Part shown: positions 5,442 through 6,941 of the stretch, piece by piece
How the letters are laid out: each line of letters starts with the position of its first letter
Numbering within the stretch: the stretch's first letter is position 1
DNA from: Clostridia bacterium
GTDB lineage: Bacteria > Bacillota > Clostridia > Oscillospirales > Acutalibacteraceae
Direction of reading: 5' to 3'
DNA length: 6,941 bases
Assembly (NCBI GenBank): GCA_017382915.1
Contig: JAFNZJ010000126.1
Span: 1 to 6,941 of the forward strand
Position numbers and translations under genes: made by a program
Notes under the pieces: model-generated
The model's database searches: none
What the model was told of the DNA's origin: nothing
What the model saw: only the letters and a program-made list of their open reading frames with translations

Positions 5442-6305
5442 TTACACAACCGATATGCCTTTAAAAAAGCTGTCGGTTGTTTTTTTACCGCTTCTATTAA
5501 ATCTGCCCAATTTATATAACCAATCATCACTGCTGTTTGGAACTACCCTTTTTTCATAACAGGTAAATGCCGCATAAAAGCCGTTATTCTTTATAATTTG
5601 TTCGGTCTTTGATGAAAACCTACCATAAGGATATGTAAATACGCTTGGTGTGTAGCCTAAATTCTTTTCAAAAAGGTTATTATAGGTTTTTATATCGGTT
5701 TCAAGTGCCAACCTATACTGTTCATCGCTCTCCCCTGCCTTTTGAGTAACACCGCTGCGGCCAACACCCGTATTTGTGTGCATATCATATGAATGATTAC
5801 CAAATTCAACAACTGTGCTTTTAGCCATCTCATTCATTTGGGCCCAAGTAACATGTGAATATTTAATGTTATGGTCATTTATATTTGAGTACATTTCAGT
5901 ATACTTACCAATAACCGAAAAAACTGCCGAAAACCCATACTTTTTAAGCAAGGGATAGGCATATTTATAAAAGCTTTCTTGTCCGTCATCAAAGGTTATC
6001 ATTATTGATTTAGGGGCAAGTGTACGTTCATTATTATTTATTGCATAAAGATTTCTGACAGTTATGCTTTTATACCCTTTTTGCTTTAAATATTTAAGGT
6101 CGTTTTCAAACATTTCGGGTGTTATTACATAATCGCCCACCATACTTTTGTCTTCACTTATGTGGTGATACATAATTATTGCAAAGCTTTGGTTTATATC
6201 ATTTTGGGCTAAAACCTCAGGACCTGTTATAACCATTAAACTGCTACAAAATACCAAAGCGGCAGATAAAATAACACAAAATGTTTTTAATTTTAATTTA
6301 ATCAC
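5442..6305 (-). CDS. Secreted polysaccharide deacetylase family protein
   Basis: This carbohydrate-esterase-4 (NodB-type) protein is 287 residues from the GTG at 6305. Residues 1-33 form a signal peptide: basic IKLKLK, a hydrophobic core and VLA before the likely cleavage site, so it acts outside the membrane. The catalytic motifs are present: TFDDG (104-108), HSYDMH (171-176) with the two metal-binding histidines, and TYPYG (224-228). The family removes N- or O-acetyl groups from peptidoglycan or other polysaccharides; the exact substrate is not decidable. The GTG start is preferred over an in-frame TTG at 6329 because AAAAGGTG (6311-6318) lies 5 bases before it and the resulting N-terminus is a proper signal peptide. 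Nearby sporulation genes allow, but do not prove, a role in spore cortex or envelope. Confidence 0.87.
   Translation of the reverse strand: MIKLKLKTFCVILSAALVFCSSLMVITGPEVLAQNDINQSFAIIMYHHISEDKSMVGDYVITPEMFENDLKYLKQKGYKSITVRNLYAINNNERTLAPKSIMITFDDGQESFYKYAYPLLKKYGFSAVFSVIGKYTEMYSNINDHNIKYSHVTWAQMNEMAKSTVVEFGNHSYDMHTNTGVGRSGVTQKAGESDEQYRLALETDIKTYNNLFEKNLGYTPSVFTYPYGRFSSKTEQIIKNNGFYAAFTCYEKRVVPNSSDDWLYKLGRFNRSGKKTTDSFFKGISVV
5446..5486 (+). terminator. Terminator of the ABC ATPase gene, inside the opposing gene's 3' end
   Basis: ACAACCGA (5446-5453) and TCGGTTGT (5473-5480) form an 8-base stem with a 19-base loop, followed by T's to 5486. The site lies within the last codons of the deacetylase gene. 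On the minus strand no T-run follows, so it serves the + strand only. Confidence 0.65.
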
Positions 6306-6310
6306 ATTAT

Positions 6311-6318
6311 CACCTTTT
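6311..6318 (-). promoter_or_regulatory. Ribosome binding site of the deacetylase, deciding a GTG start
   Basis: AAAAGGTG on the minus strand is 5 bases before the GTG at 6305. The alternative TTG at 6329 has no ribosome site. Confidence 0.7.
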
Positions 6319-6343
6319 CTTTGTAACAAAAATCTGGCGGCGT

Positions 6344-6352
6344 CATACTATG
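6344..6352. promoter_or_regulatory. Near-palindromic sporulation-type -10 box in the divergent spacer
   Basis: CATACTATG reads CATAGTATG on the opposite strand, so each strand carries a CATAnTA element like the -10 of sigma-G, sigma-E or sigma-K promoters. Rightward, CATACTAT matches seven of eight bases of the sigma-E -10, but the -35 is poor; AACA (6326-6329), 14 bases upstream, roughly fits a sigma-K -35. Leftward, TTATTA 18 bases upstream is a partial -35. A sigma-A -10 (TATGAT, 6349-6354) overlaps but also lacks a -35. Confidence 0.35.
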
Positions 6353-6393
6353 ATATTGAGGTATACCCCATAATAAATAAGGAGGAAACCAGT

Positions 6394-6941
6394 ATGGCAG
6401 ATGAAAACTGCAATATCTTACCGGATAACTTTAAAGAAGCTGTTTGCATTGATGCGGGCAGAATTTATGATTCCTGCTGCGACCGTGACTGTTTAGAGGA
6501 TTTACGCTGTTATTTTTGCCCCGAAGCCCAGCAGTTGGTTGAGCAGGCAACCAGCGTTAGGGTGCGCTCGGCCGAGGTTGCAAAGGTTTACATTGATGTT
6601 GAGCCCGTAAGCTTTAACCGTGGCTATTATTCCTGCGATATTACATTCTTTTTTGTGCTTGAATTTGACCTGTTTACAGCACCCCATTCCAAACCCCATT
6701 GCGTAAAGGGTGTAGCAACCTATAATAAAAAGGTAATTCTTTACGGTAGCGAGGGTAATGTTAAGGTATTTTCAAACGAAACCACCCTTGAGGATGAGGT
6801 TGACCGTTTAACCCGACCTACAACCAATATGCCAAAATGTGTTGTACAGTGTGTTGACCCAATTGCGCTTTCAGCACGCATTGGCAAGCTTTGTAACTGT
6901 TATGACTGTTGCTGCAGAATTCCTAAATGCGTATGCGAATG
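6394..6941 (+). CDS. Cysteine-rich conserved clostridial protein, partial (runs off the right edge)
   Basis: The frame is open from the ATG at 6394 to the end of the window (182 codons, 3' end missing). GGAGG (6381-6385) lies 8 bases before the start. Eighteen of 182 residues are cysteine, clustered at the N-terminus (SCC at 27-29, C33, C39, C42) and near the end of the visible part (a CNCYDCCC run, then KC and VC). Between them is a beta-rich core with VYIDVEPVSFNRGYYS and KKVILYGSEGNVKVFS. It resembles a conserved hypothetical protein I have seen in spore-forming Clostridia, but I cannot name the family. High cysteine content and the CATACTATG box upstream fit a spore-surface or disulfide-linked structural protein. 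No signal peptide is present. Confidence 0.75.
   Translation, partial: MADENCNILPDNFKEAVCIDAGRIYDSCCDRDCLEDLRCYFCPEAQQLVEQATSVRVRSAEVAKVYIDVEPVSFNRGYYSCDITFFFVLEFDLFTAPHSKPHCVKGVATYNKKVILYGSEGNVKVFSNETTLEDEVDRLTRPTTNMPKCVVQCVDPIALSARIGKLCNCYDCCCRIPKCVCE

Noticed and set aside
6306..6329. TTG start for the deacetylase
   Set aside because: It has no ribosome site, and the added residues precede a clear signal peptide that starts at the GTG at 6305.
6369..6375. CATAATA as a sigma-G -10 for the cysteine-rich gene
   Set aside because: There is no -35 at the right distance, and transcription would start inside the ribosome binding site.
6502..6699. Open minus-strand frame of 65 codons
   Set aside because: It is antisense to the cysteine-rich gene, which has a strong ribosome site and a coherent protein.

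Overview
The window looks like chromosomal DNA from an AT-rich, endospore-forming member of the Clostridia. The main evidence is a complete spoVAC (complement 4237-4680) and the 5' part of spoVAD (complement about 876-1508). Both belong to the SpoVA dipicolinic-acid channel operon, which in Clostridia is usually just spoVAC-spoVAD-spoVAE. AAGGAGG-type ribosome binding sites and A/T-rich spacers fit the same group. No RNA gene of a known class and no CRISPR array is visible.

Left part (1 to about 880): this looks like the end of an inserted element. It carries an AbiEi-like antitoxin gene (complement 2-622) and a 250-base control region. That region has two overlapping, oppositely directed promoters around an inverted repeat, a possible short RNA of about 135 bases, a 10-base direct repeat and a strong two-way terminator. 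SpoVAD homology stops abruptly at the edge of this segment after about 208 of roughly 338 residues, so spoVAD is cut. The missing 3' part and spoVAE are not in the window.

Middle part (1584-4160): three genes on the + strand lie between spoVAD and spoVAC, splitting what is normally one operon. They encode a CehA/McbA-type PHP metallohydrolase, a protein with three zinc ribbons (these two form a short operon with a clear sigma-A promoter), and a small membrane protein. A strong hairpin terminator closes this block and probably also ends spoVAC transcription from the other side. spoVAD therefore needs its own promoter, and a weak sigma-G-like candidate is present.

Right part (4680-6941): spoVAC diverges from a lone MacB/LolD-type ABC ATPase gene. 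That gene converges, with only 2 bases between stop codons, on a gene for a secreted polysaccharide deacetylase. The deacetylase gene in turn diverges from a cysteine-rich protein gene that runs off the right edge. Their shared spacer holds a CATACTATG box resembling the -10 of sporulation sigma factors on both strands.

The observation most worth following is the interrupted spoVAD. It may simply be damaged, giving a germination or sporulation defect. It could also be a skin-like element that leaves the gene during sporulation. The window alone cannot decide between these.
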